Assembly: GCF_012396365.1 (NCBI RefSeq) | Contig: NZ_JAAXPG010000004.1 | Span: 233,642-297,641, forward strand | Origin: Nocardiopsis alborubida | GTDB taxonomy: Bacteria > Actinomycetota > Actinomycetes > Streptosporangiales > Streptosporangiaceae | Direction of reading: 5' to 3' | Length of the DNA stretch: 64,000 nucleotides | Shown here: positions 8,750 through 19,898 of the stretch, piece by piece | How the letters are laid out: the number at the start of each line of letters is the position of its first letter | Position numbering within the stretch: the first letter of the stretch is position 1 | The notes under the pieces: model-generated | Told to the model about the DNA's origin: nothing | The model's input: only the letters and a program-made list of their open reading frames with translations | The model's database searches: none | Made by a program: the position numbers and the translations under genes

Positions 8750-10063
8750 ATGTTCAACACCGCCCGCACCTCTGCCAAGACCCTGCTGGTGGCCGCCAGC
8801 ACCGCGGGTTTCGTCGCCCTCGGCGCCGGGATCGCCGGGGCTGACGCCCTCGGCGGCGCCACGGACGGGCTCGCGCTGAACGACCTGGGCAGCCAGGTTC
8901 CGGCGCCGCTGACGGAGGGCCTCTCCACGCCCCTGGGCGAGCTGGTCAAGGTCGAGCCCGGCCAGATCTCCGCCCAGCCCGACGTGCGGCGCCAGTCCGC
9001 CCCGGAGCAGCCCCTCGGCCCGGTCGCCGGGAACGCCGTCTCCACCGACACACCGATCCGGGCGGGGGAGGAGAACGCCACCAACGTCGGACCGCTGGAC
9101 CTGAACACCGTCAGCGAGACGCTGCCCCTGTCGGGTGCCGAGAGCCCGCTGTCGGGTGACCCGCTGTCCGGTCTGCTGGGCGGTTCCTCCGGGCTGGGCG
9201 GTCTGCTCGGTGGCGCGGGCGGCGGCACGCTGCCGCTGTCGCACGCCTCCACGGAGTCGCTGGCCTCGGGTCCGGTGTCGGGTGATCCGCTGTCCGGTCT
9301 GCTGGGCGGTTCCTCCGGGCTGGGCGGTTCGAACATCCTGGGTGGCCTGCTCGGCGGTGCGACTGGCGGCGCGGGTGGTGGCACGCTGCCGCTGTCGCAC
9401 GCCTCCACGGAGTCGCTGGCCTCGGGTCCGGTGTCGGGTGATCCGCTGTCCGGTCTGCTGGGCGGTTCCTCCGGGCTGGGCGGTCTGCTCGGCGGCGTGG
9501 GCGGCGGCACGCTGCCGCTGTCGCACCCGGAGTCGTCCCTGTCCCTCCAGGACACCAGGGAGACGGTCGGCACCGGCATCAACCAGCTGGGCTCGTCGGT
9601 CGAGCGGGGCACGCACGAGGTCGGCAGCGACCTGAACGGCCTCGACGCCACCCTGCCCGCGTCCGGGGACACCCTGCCCCTGGCCGCCGCTGACACCCCC
9701 ACCGGCCCCATCAACGGCCAGAACACCGACCTGACCGGCGGCACCGCCGACCTGGTCTCCGACCTGGTGCTGTCCGACGACGTGACGCTGCCCATGTCCG
9801 CGAGCACCTCCTCGCTGCCCGAGACCGTCACCGACGCCTCGGCCGACTTGCTGCCCTTGCCCGAGGGCACCCTGCCCATGGCCGCCGCTCCCGAGGTCTC
9901 GGACGTCACCGACCTCGCCGTCGACGCCGTCCGCACGACGCAGCTCGACCCCTCCGGTGACTTCGTGGGCAACGACCTGGTGGGCGTGGACGGCATGCCC
10001 GACCTGGGCCAGCCCGGGTTGGACACCAGCCAGCTGAACCTGCTGCCCGACAGCATCGCCTGA
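8750..10063 (+). CDS. Exported repeat protein with Gly/Leu/Ser-rich modules
   Basis: 437-residue exported protein: signal sequence at residues 1-33 (Lys, then LLVAASTAGFVALGAGIAGA-DA). The central part holds three copies of a module built on SGDPLSGLLGGSSGLGG, followed by GGGTLPLSH and ASTESLASGPV. The motif TLPL/TLPM recurs about eight times to the end. There are no Cys residues, no sortase motif and no chaplin domain. Composition resembles surface or matrix proteins of actinomycetes, but I do not recognise a named family. The ATG at 8750 is preceded by CGGAAGG. It may be functionally linked to the secreted protein upstream. Confidence 0.7.
   Translation: MFNTARTSAKTLLVAASTAGFVALGAGIAGADALGGATDGLALNDLGSQVPAPLTEGLSTPLGELVKVEPGQISAQPDVRRQSAPEQPLGPVAGNAVSTDTPIRAGEENATNVGPLDLNTVSETLPLSGAESPLSGDPLSGLLGGSSGLGGLLGGAGGGTLPLSHASTESLASGPVSGDPLSGLLGGSSGLGGSNILGGLLGGATGGAGGGTLPLSHASTESLASGPVSGDPLSGLLGGSSGLGGLLGGVGGGTLPLSHPESSLSLQDTRETVGTGINQLGSSVERGTHEVGSDLNGLDATLPASGDTLPLAAADTPTGPINGQNTDLTGGTADLVSDLVLSDDVTLPMSASTSSLPETVTDASADLLPLPEGTLPMAAAPEVSDVTDLAVDAVRTTQLDPSGDFVGNDLVGVDGMPDLGQPGLDTSQLNLLPDSIA
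9152..9530 (+). repeat. Three in-frame tandem repeats inside the exported protein gene
   Basis: Repeat units begin at 9152, 9278 and 9434 with TCGGGTGA and share long identical stretches. The spacing is 126 bp (42 codons), then 156 bp (52 codons), because the middle unit carries a 10-codon insertion (SNILGGLLGG-type). The near-identity suggests recent expansion and a locus prone to slippage. Confidence 0.9.
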
Positions 10064-10076
10064 CCTCCCTGGAACG

Positions 10077-10102
10077 TGCGCCCGCCGGTCGTGGCGGGCG
10101 CA
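10077..10102. terminator. Terminator after the repeat-protein gene
   Basis: TGCGCCCGCC and GGCGGGCGCA form a perfect 10-bp stem with a 6-base loop, 13 bp after the stop codon of the repeat-protein gene. Confidence 0.75.
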
Positions 10103-10213
10103 CGAGCCTCGGGCGGTGAGCGGGACCACCTCCGCTGAGGGGCGCCGAACGGAACTGTGGGGGTTCCAGGCGCGTACCGGCGGAGGGAGGAGTCTCCGCC
10201 GCCCGAGGCCCGA

Positions 10214-10247
10214 CCGCGGTTCCGGACCGGGGGGACCGGAACCGCGG
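10214..10247. terminator. Second stem-loop in the gap between convergent genes
   Basis: CCGCGGTTCCGG (10214-10225) pairs perfectly with CCGGAACCGCGG (10236-10247). A smaller GCCGGTAC/GTACCGGC hairpin follows near 10290, and ACGGAAAGG recurs three times between 10270 and 10352. The hairpins probably terminate the leftward LCP gene. Nothing codes in 10064-10432. Confidence 0.55.
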
Positions 10248-10432
10248 TTCTTCGTGCCCGGAGTCCCCGGGAACACGGAAAGGGCCCCGGAGCCGGTACG
10301 GAAAGGTCGTACCGGCCCCGGGGCCCCTCGGTGCTCCGGGAGACACGGAAAGGTCCCAGAAAGCCACAGAGGGCCCCAGAAAGCCCGGAAGCCCCAGAAG
10401 GCTTCAGGGACCTCGGAGGCTTCCTCCGGGGC

Positions 10433-12016
10433 CTACTCCATCTCGTCCCCGGTGCCGTACCCCAGGCCGTCGGAGCACGGGTTGGAGGTGGCGTCGCGTC
10501 CCACGCCCGGACGGGCCGGGTCGTCCTCCGGGGAGGCGTCCGCGACGTCCTCGTCCACCGGTGAGGGCGAGGCGCCGGGCGGGTCCTGGGGAGCGGCGGC
10601 CTCGTCGGCCATCGTGAGGGGCAGGGGCCGGTCCTCGCGCACGGCGGTGAACAGCTCCTCGGCCTGGTCCTCGTACCACAGGACCCGGTTGGGGTTGGAG
10701 GGCGCCTGGTACCAGGGCACGGTGTGGAACTCGATGTCGGTCAGCTCCACGTCCGCCAGGGTCACGGCGATCGACAGCATCCGGTCGAACGTGAGGGCGC
10801 TGTCGGTGGCGCTGTGCTCGGCCACCGCGCGCAGGACGGCGTTGAGCCTGCCCGGGTCGGTGATCACGTCGTTGCTGGTCACCTGCTCGGCCAGGGCCGC
10901 GAGGAACATCTGCTGGCGGTCGATGCGGCCGATGTCGCCGCCGTCGCCGATCTCGTAGCGGGCCCGGACGAACGACAGGGCCTCGTCGCCGTCGAGCGTC
11001 TGCTGGCCCGCGTCGAGGTCGAGCTTGGAGCGGCTGTCCTCCATCGGCTCGGGGATGCACATGTCCACGCCGCCGATGGCGTCCACCACGTCCCGGAAGC
11101 TCATGAAGCTGAGGTGCACGAAGTGGTCGATGCGGACGTCGCTGAGCGACTCGATGGTGCGGACCACGCAGGGCGGGCCGCCGTGGTACATCGCGGCGTT
11201 GATCATGCCGAAGTAGCCGGACGTGCCCTCGGTGTCGCCGTAGGGGTCGCACTCGGGCAGGGCCACCAGGGAGTCGCGGGGGAAGCTGATCACCGACACC
11301 CGGCTCTCGGGCGAGATGTGGGCCAGCATGATCGAGTCCGAACGCTCGCCCTCGAACTCGGTCGAGTAGGCGGTGCTGCCCTCCTCATAGCCGTCGGTGC
11401 CCATGAAGAGGATGTTGACGGAGTCGTTGATCCTCTCGGGCCGGTCCTCCTCCGTGAGCAGTTCGTCGATGTCGTACTGGACCATGTCCGAGCGCAGCGA
11501 GCGGTAGTAGCCGTAGGCGGTGGCGACCCCGGCGGTCAGGACGAGGACCAGGCTCGCGGCGACCCACACCAGGATCCGGCCGGTCCGACGCCGTTTCGTG
11601 CGGACGGGAGGGGCGGCGGCCGCGGTGCCCGCGTCCGGGGCGGTTTCGGCGGCCCCGGTGTCCGCGCCTGGGGCGGTTTCGGCGGCCCCGGTGGGCTCCT
11701 GGGCCTCTGGGGTCTCTGGGTTCTTCTGGGCCTCACCGGTGTCAGAGGTCACACCGATTTCAGCGGTCTCGTTGGCCTCTTCGGCCTTTCCGGTCTCCTC
11801 GGCCTCCTCGGCCTTTCCGGTTTTCTCCGTCCCCTCGGTCCCGTCCGGCTCGTGTGCCCGGTCGGTCCCGTCAGCTCCGGTCTCGGGCGCGGCGGTGTCC
11901 CCGCCGGCCGCGTCGTCGCCGGTGTTCCCGGACCCGGAGCGGGGCGTTGAGTCGGCCTCGGTGTCGTCTGGTGTGTGGTCCTTGCCGGAGGCAGAGGGCT
12001 TCTCGTCAGCGGGCAT
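10433..12016 (-). CDS. LytR-CpsA-Psr (LCP) family cell-wall glycopolymer ligase
   Basis: 527-residue LCP protein; the family transfers polyisoprenoid-linked glycopolymers (teichoic acid, arabinogalactan-like chains) onto peptidoglycan outside the membrane. A cytoplasmic N-terminal region of about 150 residues is Glu/Thr/Ala-rich with repeated EETGKAEEA-like units. A membrane helix follows (ILVWVAASLVLVLTAGVA, about 160-178). The LCP domain shows SVISFPRDSLVALP, MINAAMYHGG and SFVRARYEIGDGGDIGRIDR, which supply the Arg/Asp residues that bind pyrophosphate. A Pro/Asp-rich tail ends the protein. The ATG at 12016 (MPADEK) is chosen over an in-frame GTG at 12082. The long acidic N-terminus is unusual for the family. 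Confidence 0.87.
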   Translation of the reverse strand: MPADEKPSASGKDHTPDDTEADSTPRSGSGNTGDDAAGGDTAAPETGADGTDRAHEPDGTEGTEKTGKAEEAEETGKAEEANETAEIGVTSDTGEAQKNPETPEAQEPTGAAETAPGADTGAAETAPDAGTAAAAPPVRTKRRRTGRILVWVAASLVLVLTAGVATAYGYYRSLRSDMVQYDIDELLTEEDRPERINDSVNILFMGTDGYEEGSTAYSTEFEGERSDSIMLAHISPESRVSVISFPRDSLVALPECDPYGDTEGTSGYFGMINAAMYHGGPPCVVRTIESLSDVRIDHFVHLSFMSFRDVVDAIGGVDMCIPEPMEDSRSKLDLDAGQQTLDGDEALSFVRARYEIGDGGDIGRIDRQQMFLAALAEQVTSNDVITDPGRLNAVLRAVAEHSATDSALTFDRMLSIAVTLADVELTDIEFHTVPWYQAPSNPNRVLWYEDQAEELFTAVREDRPLPLTMADEAAAPQDPPGASPSPVDEDVADASPEDDPARPGVGRDATSNPCSDGLGYGTGDEME

Positions 12017-12477
12017 AGTGCAATCTCGGTGAGTTCGGACGGCGGGAGGTGCCAACGGTCGGACGCCGGGCCGGAGGGACACGCGTCCGCGTTCGGGGGA
12101 GGGCGGGGAGCGCGCGGAACGTCAGCGGCGGGCGGTCACCGGATCCGGGGCCTCCTGGGGATTCGGGGGCGGCCCACGGGGCACAGGCAGCACCGGGAAG
12201 CGGGTGCGGCCGACGGCACGGAAAACGCGTGCGTGGCAGAGATCCTAGGTCAAGTTCCTCCCGCCCGCGCGCGCGGGTTGTCCTTGGACGGGGAGCCTGA
12301 CCGCAATTGCGCCGCACGATTCCTCGGCTCCCGTGGTCGTCTCCTGGAGCCCGTCCGCCTGACTTTCCCCGGAGTGTCCGCTCGAAACACCTCTGTCCGG
12401 TCCCCGCGGGGACCGGACGCGGACCGCCCGCGTCCCTCGGAGCGGGGACGGCGGGCGGTGGGGGCTGCGGATCCAGG

Positions 12478-13152
12478 TCAGTCGTCCCAGAAGGCGCTCT
12501 CCTTGGCGGGCTCCTCCGCGGCCGCGGAGGAGGAGCGCCCGCCCTTCGCCGCGGGCTTGGCGGGGGTCTTGGCCGCGCTCTTGGCGGACTTGCGGGCCGG
12601 GGCCGCGGCCGCGGGCTTGGCACCGGTGTGCCGGGGGCGCGGGGTGACCGCGCTCTTGGCGATGGGCTCGGCGGGACGCGGCGTCTCGCCGGAGTGGATG
12701 CTCAGCGCCTCCTCCTCCACGGACAGCATCCTGCGGATCTGGGCGGGCACCTCGGGCAGCTTCTCGGAACGCAGGTGCGCGCCGAGCACCTCCAGGGCGT
12801 GGTCGCACAACAGCTGGCGGGAGCGCTCGGCCCTGACCCCGCTGAGCTCCTCGACCTCCGGCAGGGACCGCTCGCGCAGCAGGCGGATGACGTCGCGCAG
12901 CCGGTCCCGCGTCTTGCGGTCGGTCATGGACATGACGGTCAGCTCCGCCTCGGCGAGGAAGCTGTCGCCGCCGTCGACCGAGTCGCGTTCGGCGATGAAG
13001 GCGCTGGTGAGGGTGCGCGCGGAGGCGCGGGAGGAGGTGCGGATGCCGTCGCGCCTGACCAGGCGGGCCTGGACGGCGGTGACGACGACGCTGGTGACCA
13101 GGCTGATTCCGGCACCCAACAGGATCAGCGCGAGGGGGTTCTCTAGAAGCAC
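12478..13152 (-). CDS. Membrane-anchored protein with histone-H1-like Lys/Ala-rich tail
   Basis: 224-residue protein starting at the GTG at 13152 (VLLENPLAL) with GGAAAGG upstream. One N-terminal membrane segment (LALILLGAGISLVTSVVVTAV, residues 6-26) is followed by a helical, charged region (30-150). The C-terminal tail of about 50 residues holds KPAAAAPARKSAKSAAK-type repeats as in histone H1/HBsu-like tails, ending acidic (ESAFWDD). The basic tail could bind nucleic acid or acidic polymers near the membrane. No named family is recognised. The gap 12017-12477 holds the LCP promoter region and GC-rich DNA without a convincing gene. Confidence 0.68.
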   Translation of the reverse strand: MLLENPLALILLGAGISLVTSVVVTAVQARLVRRDGIRTSSRASARTLTSAFIAERDSVDGGDSFLAEAELTVMSMTDRKTRDRLRDVIRLLRERSLPEVEELSGVRAERSRQLLCDHALEVLGAHLRSEKLPEVPAQIRRMLSVEEEALSIHSGETPRPAEPIAKSAVTPRPRHTGAKPAAAAPARKSAKSAAKTPAKPAAKGGRSSSAAAEEPAKESAFWDD

Positions 13153-13476
13153 GGCGGGGACCTTTCCGGGCGGGGGTCCGCACGGGCGCGGCCACGGGGG
13201 TGACGGAGATGTGCGGGGCGGGGGCGGTGCTCGGTGACTATTCGTCACACCGAGGGCGGTTGTCAAGTGCGGATACGGGGCGCGTGCGCGCTGACGAACG
13301 CGTCGTCGCAGGTCGTTCGGGTGGGCGCGGGGGCACGGCCCGGGTCGGTGGCGGAGCGGTCGTCGGAGGGGGCCGAAGCCCCTCCCGTGCGAGGATTCCC
13401 GGTCAGGCGAAGAGGTAACTTCCCGTCCACGGCCTGGGGACGCAGAAGGGGTGCCCGGACGTGCGCCGGGACCGGT

Positions 13477-13506
13477 CCCGCCCCCGGGGCCGGCCCCGGG
13501 GGCGGG
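13477..13506. terminator. Perfect 30-bp palindrome downstream of the ROK gene
   Basis: CCCGCCCCCGGGGCC is followed directly by its exact reverse complement (13492-13506). It lies 56 bp past the stop of the leftward ROK gene and is most simply its terminator. The rest of 13153-13561 holds the promoter of the preceding membrane protein. Confidence 0.6.
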
Positions 13507-13561
13507 GCGCACGGGCCCCGCCGGGCCCTTACGCGCCCTCCTCGGCCTCCCGCCGGCCCTC

Positions 13562-14749
13562 TCAGCCCGCCAGGAGCTTGTTCACCGCTTCCGGCGACAG
13601 GATCTCCTCCGTCACCATGGCCGCGCAGCCGCGAACGCCCGCGTCGTCCCACAGGGAGCTGGCCACGACGCGCAGTTGCCGGGTGGCCAGGGCGGTGCAC
13701 TGCTGGAACACCACCTCGCGCACGCCAGCCACCAGGTGGTCGTAGGCCTCGGCCAGGTCGCCGCCCAGCACGATCACCTCGGGGTTGAGCAGGTTCACCG
13801 CCCCCGCGAGCGCCTCACCCAGTTTCCTACCGGCCTCCCGGACCAGGGTGACGGCCACCGGGTCGCCCCCCGAGGCCAGCGCCACCAGGTCCTTGAGCGT
13901 CTCCGCCTCGCGCCCCTGCTCGGCGGCGCTCTCCAGCAGCCGCCGCCCCCCGGCGACCGCCTCCAGGCAGTCGGTGTTGCCGCAGCGGCACGGGAGCCCC
14001 CCGGCGCCGCGCACCGGGATGTGCCCGATCTCCCCGGCGGCGCCCAGCGAACCGCGCAGCAGCCGTCCGCCGGACAGCAGGCCCGCGCCGATCCCGGTGG
14101 AGGCCTTCACGAACACCATGTCGTCGGGGTGCCCGTGCCCGCCCGCGATGTGCTCGCCGAGCGCCATCACGTTCACGTCGTTGTCGACCATCACCGGCAC
14201 CGGGAAGCGCTCGGCGACCAGCGGGGCCAGTGCCACGCCCGCCCACTTGCCGAGGAAGGGGCGGTCGTCGGCGCGGCCCGCGTGGAACTCGACGGTGCCG
14301 GGCAGGCCGATGCCCACGCCGCGCACGTCACCGGGGTCGCGGCCGAGCGAGGCGATCTGCTCCGACCAGGTGTCCAGCAGCCAGGGCAGGGTGGCGTCGG
14401 GGCCCTGTTCCATCGCGGGCGAGCCCGGCGTCCGCACGAGCACCTCGCCGTCGAGGTCGCACACGGCGGCCTGGCTGCGGACCATGCCCAGGGCGCTGGT
14501 GAGGATGAGGCCGCTGGCGGCGTTGAACTCCAGCAGGGTGGGCGGCCGCCCACCGCTGGAGACCGCGCCCGAGCCCTCGGTGACGAGCCCGCCGCCGATC
14601 AGCTCGGTGACCCGCAGGGCGACGGAGGGACGGGACAGGCCCGTGACCCGGCCGATCTCGGAGCGGCTGGTCGCGGTTCCGGAGCGGATGAGGTCCAGGA
14701 TGTGGCCGCTGGTGGCAGCAGAGGACAGGCGTCCGGGGGTTCTGGCCAT
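13562..14749 (-). CDS. ROK-family transcriptional regulator (NagC/XylR type)
   Basis: 395-residue sugar-responsive regulator. An N-terminal winged helix-turn-helix (about 1-75: SRSEIGRVTGLSRPSVALRV) is fused to a ROK/glucokinase-fold domain. The ROK zinc-binding Cys motif is visible as PCRCGNTDCLEAVAGG (about 255-270), preceded by GEIGHIPV. An ASTGIGAG-like nucleotide or sugar loop is present. It is divergently transcribed from zwf-edd-eda across 210 bp, so repression of that operon and itself is likely, with a hexose or hexose phosphate as inducer. That regulatory link is inferred from position. Confidence 0.88.
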   Translation of the reverse strand: MARTPGRLSSAATSGHILDLIRSGTATSRSEIGRVTGLSRPSVALRVTELIGGGLVTEGSGAVSSGGRPPTLLEFNAASGLILTSALGMVRSQAAVCDLDGEVLVRTPGSPAMEQGPDATLPWLLDTWSEQIASLGRDPGDVRGVGIGLPGTVEFHAGRADDRPFLGKWAGVALAPLVAERFPVPVMVDNDVNVMALGEHIAGGHGHPDDMVFVKASTGIGAGLLSGGRLLRGSLGAAGEIGHIPVRGAGGLPCRCGNTDCLEAVAGGRRLLESAAEQGREAETLKDLVALASGGDPVAVTLVREAGRKLGEALAGAVNLLNPEVIVLGGDLAEAYDHLVAGVREVVFQQCTALATRQLRVVASSLWDDAGVRGCAAMVTEEILSPEAVNKLLAG

Positions 14750-14759
14750 AGCTCATTCA

Positions 14760-14860
14760 ACCACGAGGTTACGACTGCAAGGCTGGGAGGTTATGTAAAT
14801 AATTGTTCTCAAGTGTGCTTGGTTTTTTACCATAGTCGGGCTTAGGCTCAAAGAGCCGGA
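14760..14860. promoter_or_regulatory. AT-rich divergent promoter region between ROK gene and zwf
   Basis: This stretch is distinctly AT-rich against a very GC-rich background and includes GGTTATGTAAATAATTGTTC near 14789. It is the obvious place for the promoters and ROK operator. No clean palindrome can be assigned. Confidence 0.4.
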
Positions 14861-14959
14861 CGTCCCGCGCGTCCGCGCCGCCTCCCCGCACCCCCCGCCT
14901 GCGCCACACTCCGCCCCCCGCTCCCCATCCCCTTCCCTCCCCGCTGGAGCAGACCGAAG

Positions 14960-18285
<3,326 letters not shown>

Positions 18286-18409
18286 CCCGCCGACCCGGGC
18301 GCGCCGGGGGACCGGCCCCGGGGCGCGTGCGGCGGACGTCCGCCCCACGCGCCCCCGCGGCCGCGGCGCGCCCACCCCAGACCTTCGACCGACCCTGGAG
18401 AGACACGAC

Positions 18410-19042
18410 ATGACGACGAACCCCCGTTCGGGCGCCGACATCCTCGACCTGGCCCCGGTGATGCCGGTGGTGGTCGTCTCGGAGGCCGAGTCCGCCGTGC
18501 CGCTGGCACGCGCACTGGTGGCGGGCGGCCTGCCGGGCATCGAGGTGACCCTGCGGACCCCGGCCGCGCTGGAGGCCATCGCGCGGATCGCCGCCGAGGT
18601 GCCCGAGGCCGTGGTCGGCGCGGGCACCGTGGTCACCCCCGAGCAGGCGGCCGCGGCCGCCAAGGCGGGAGCGCGCTTCCTGGTCAGCCCGGGGTGCACC
18701 GACGGGCTGGCGTCGGCCATGGCCGACACGGGCCTGCCCTTCCTGCCCGGCGTGGGCACCGTCTCCGAGGCCCTGGCGCTGCTGGAGCGGGGGGTGTCGG
18801 AGATGAAGTTCTTCCCGGCCGAGGCCTCGGGCGGCGCGGCGTTCCTGAAGTCGCTGGCGGGTCCCCTGCCCCAGGTGCGGTTCTGCCCGACCGGCGGCAT
18901 CACCGTCGCGTCGGCCCCCGCCTACCTCGCCCTGCCGAACGTGGGCTGCGTGGGCGGCAGCTGGCTGACCCCGGCCGACCTGGTGGCGGCGGGCGAATGG
19001 GAGCGGATCACCGGGCTGGCCCGGGAGGCCGCGGCTTTCTAG
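18410..19042 (+). CDS. eda: 2-dehydro-3-deoxy-phosphogluconate (KDPG) aldolase
   Basis: 210-residue class I aldolase splitting KDPG into pyruvate and glyceraldehyde 3-phosphate. Visible active-site stretches are GIEVTLRT (general-base Glu and phosphate-binding Arg, about 41-48), VGAGTVVTPEQ, the Schiff-base Lys in EMKFFPAEASGG (about 130) and FCPTGGI. The ATG at 18410 follows CTGGAGAGACACGAC. It lies 124 bp after edd and is closed by a strong terminator, so zwf-edd-eda form one unit. An upstream in-frame extension back to 18170 overlaps edd and is rejected. Confidence 0.95.
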   Translation: MTTNPRSGADILDLAPVMPVVVVSEAESAVPLARALVAGGLPGIEVTLRTPAALEAIARIAAEVPEAVVGAGTVVTPEQAAAAAKAGARFLVSPGCTDGLASAMADTGLPFLPGVGTVSEALALLERGVSEMKFFPAEASGGAAFLKSLAGPLPQVRFCPTGGITVASAPAYLALPNVGCVGGSWLTPADLVAAGEWERITGLAREAAAF

Positions 19043-19057
19043 CGCTTTTCTCCCCTG

Positions 19058-19090
19058 CCCCGGCCGCCGTCTCGGCTGCCGGGGTTTTTT
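19058..19090 (+). terminator. Rho-independent terminator after eda
   Basis: CCCCGGC (19058-19064) and GCCGGGG (19078-19084), with an inner GCCG/CGGC stem, form a hairpin followed by six T. It is the clearest intrinsic terminator in the window and separates the sugar operon from the lanthipeptide cluster. The 19091-19496 gap beyond it is comparatively AT-rich, with a CGGAAATTCCG palindrome at 19129, and should hold the precursor promoter. Confidence 0.9.
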
Positions 19091-19128
19091 CCTTTTCCGG
19101 GGTGTTTTCCCGGCTTTCTGCTGTTATT

Positions 19129-19139
19129 CGGAAATTCCG
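19129..19139. promoter_or_regulatory. CGGAAATTCCG palindrome upstream of lanthipeptide precursor
   Basis: Eleven-base perfect inverted repeat in the AT-rich part of the long gap before the precursor gene. It is a possible regulator site. It lies 358 bp before the ATG, so it may belong to an upstream promoter; the assignment is weak. Confidence 0.25.
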
Positions 19140-19496
19140 TCTCGGGTCGGGGCTCCCCCTCCCCAGGGCGGAGACACGGAGTGGACCGGTCCTGGTCACG
19201 GGTGACCGCGCCGCGGTCGCCGTGTCGGGTGGGCCAGGAGGAAACGCAGGTGGAAGCGGGCCCGTTTCCCGGATCGCGGGTATTCGCCACCACCCTTCGG
19301 ACGGGCCCCTCCTGTGTGCGACCCCCCGTCCCCGGGGGGCGGGGCCCTCCCCCCGGAAGGACGCGGTTCCGTCCATAAGGAGGAGGGGAAAATGGTCCGC
19401 GTGAATGAAGACCGCGACGCGGCCGGGGCCTAATGTGTATTTCACAACAGGCGTTACCGACAAAACGGTCGCCGTGTTTCGAGAAAGGCATTCCCC

Positions 19497-19676
19497 ATGG
19501 CCGTTTCCGCCAGCAACCGCCCCGAGATCAACCTCGACGTCGACGCCGAGACCTTCGAGACCCCGGGTTCGGGCCAGTCCGTGGAGAACAGCGGCGCCGA
19601 GGTCCCCGGCCCGATCACCTTCGGCACCACCTGCTGGGGCACCCCCTGCCCGAGCGCCAACACCATCTCCTGCTAG
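19497..19676 (+). CDS. Class I lanthipeptide precursor peptide
   Basis: 59-residue ORF just upstream of LanB/LanC genes. The leader is acidic and contains EINLDV (residues 10-15), which resembles the FNLD box bound by LanB enzymes. The C-terminal 20 residues, ITFGTTCWGTPCPSANTISC, carry seven Ser/Thr and all three Cys, so up to three (methyl)lanthionine rings and four leftover dehydro-residues are possible. The leader-core junction is not certain; VPGP at 36-39 is a candidate. The Cys is C-terminal, but no LanD decarboxylase is seen. GAGAAAGG precedes the ATG. It is separated from the enzymes by a long hairpin, which would let it be expressed more highly. I do not recognise the core as a known compound. 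Confidence 0.88.
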   Translation: MAVSASNRPEINLDVDAETFETPGSGQSVENSGAEVPGPITFGTTCWGTPCPSANTISC

Positions 19677-19778
19677 GGGATCGGACCCGTAGTCCCCACA
19701 GAGGCCGCGGGCGGCACCCGGCCGCCCGTAACGGTGGAACCCCGTCCCTGATCCACCGCGGCCCGGCACGACCAGACC

Positions 19779-19811
19779 CGGGGCGGCGGCCGCCCGGCGG
19801 CCGCCGCCCCG
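19779..19811 (+). terminator. Attenuator-like hairpin between precursor and biosynthetic genes
   Basis: GGGGCGGCGGCCG (19780-19792) and CGGCCGCCGCCCC (19798-19810) are perfectly complementary, extended by one C-G pair, with a 5-base loop. It sits 103 bp after the precursor stop and 88 bp before the next gene. Hairpins in this position in lantibiotic operons allow partial read-through and give excess precursor over enzymes. Confidence 0.7.
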
Positions 19812-19898
19812 CGGCACACCCGCGGGTGTTCTCCGTACCCTTCCCCTTCCGCGAGCGCGGTGCCGCGGGCGCGGACCCGGCCGAGGAGGCAGTCCCCC

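Noticed and set aside
19497..19676. Thiopeptide interpretation of the precursor
   Set aside because: The core has few Cys, there is no YcaO, no split LanB and no pyridine synthase; LanB plus LanC indicate a lanthipeptide.
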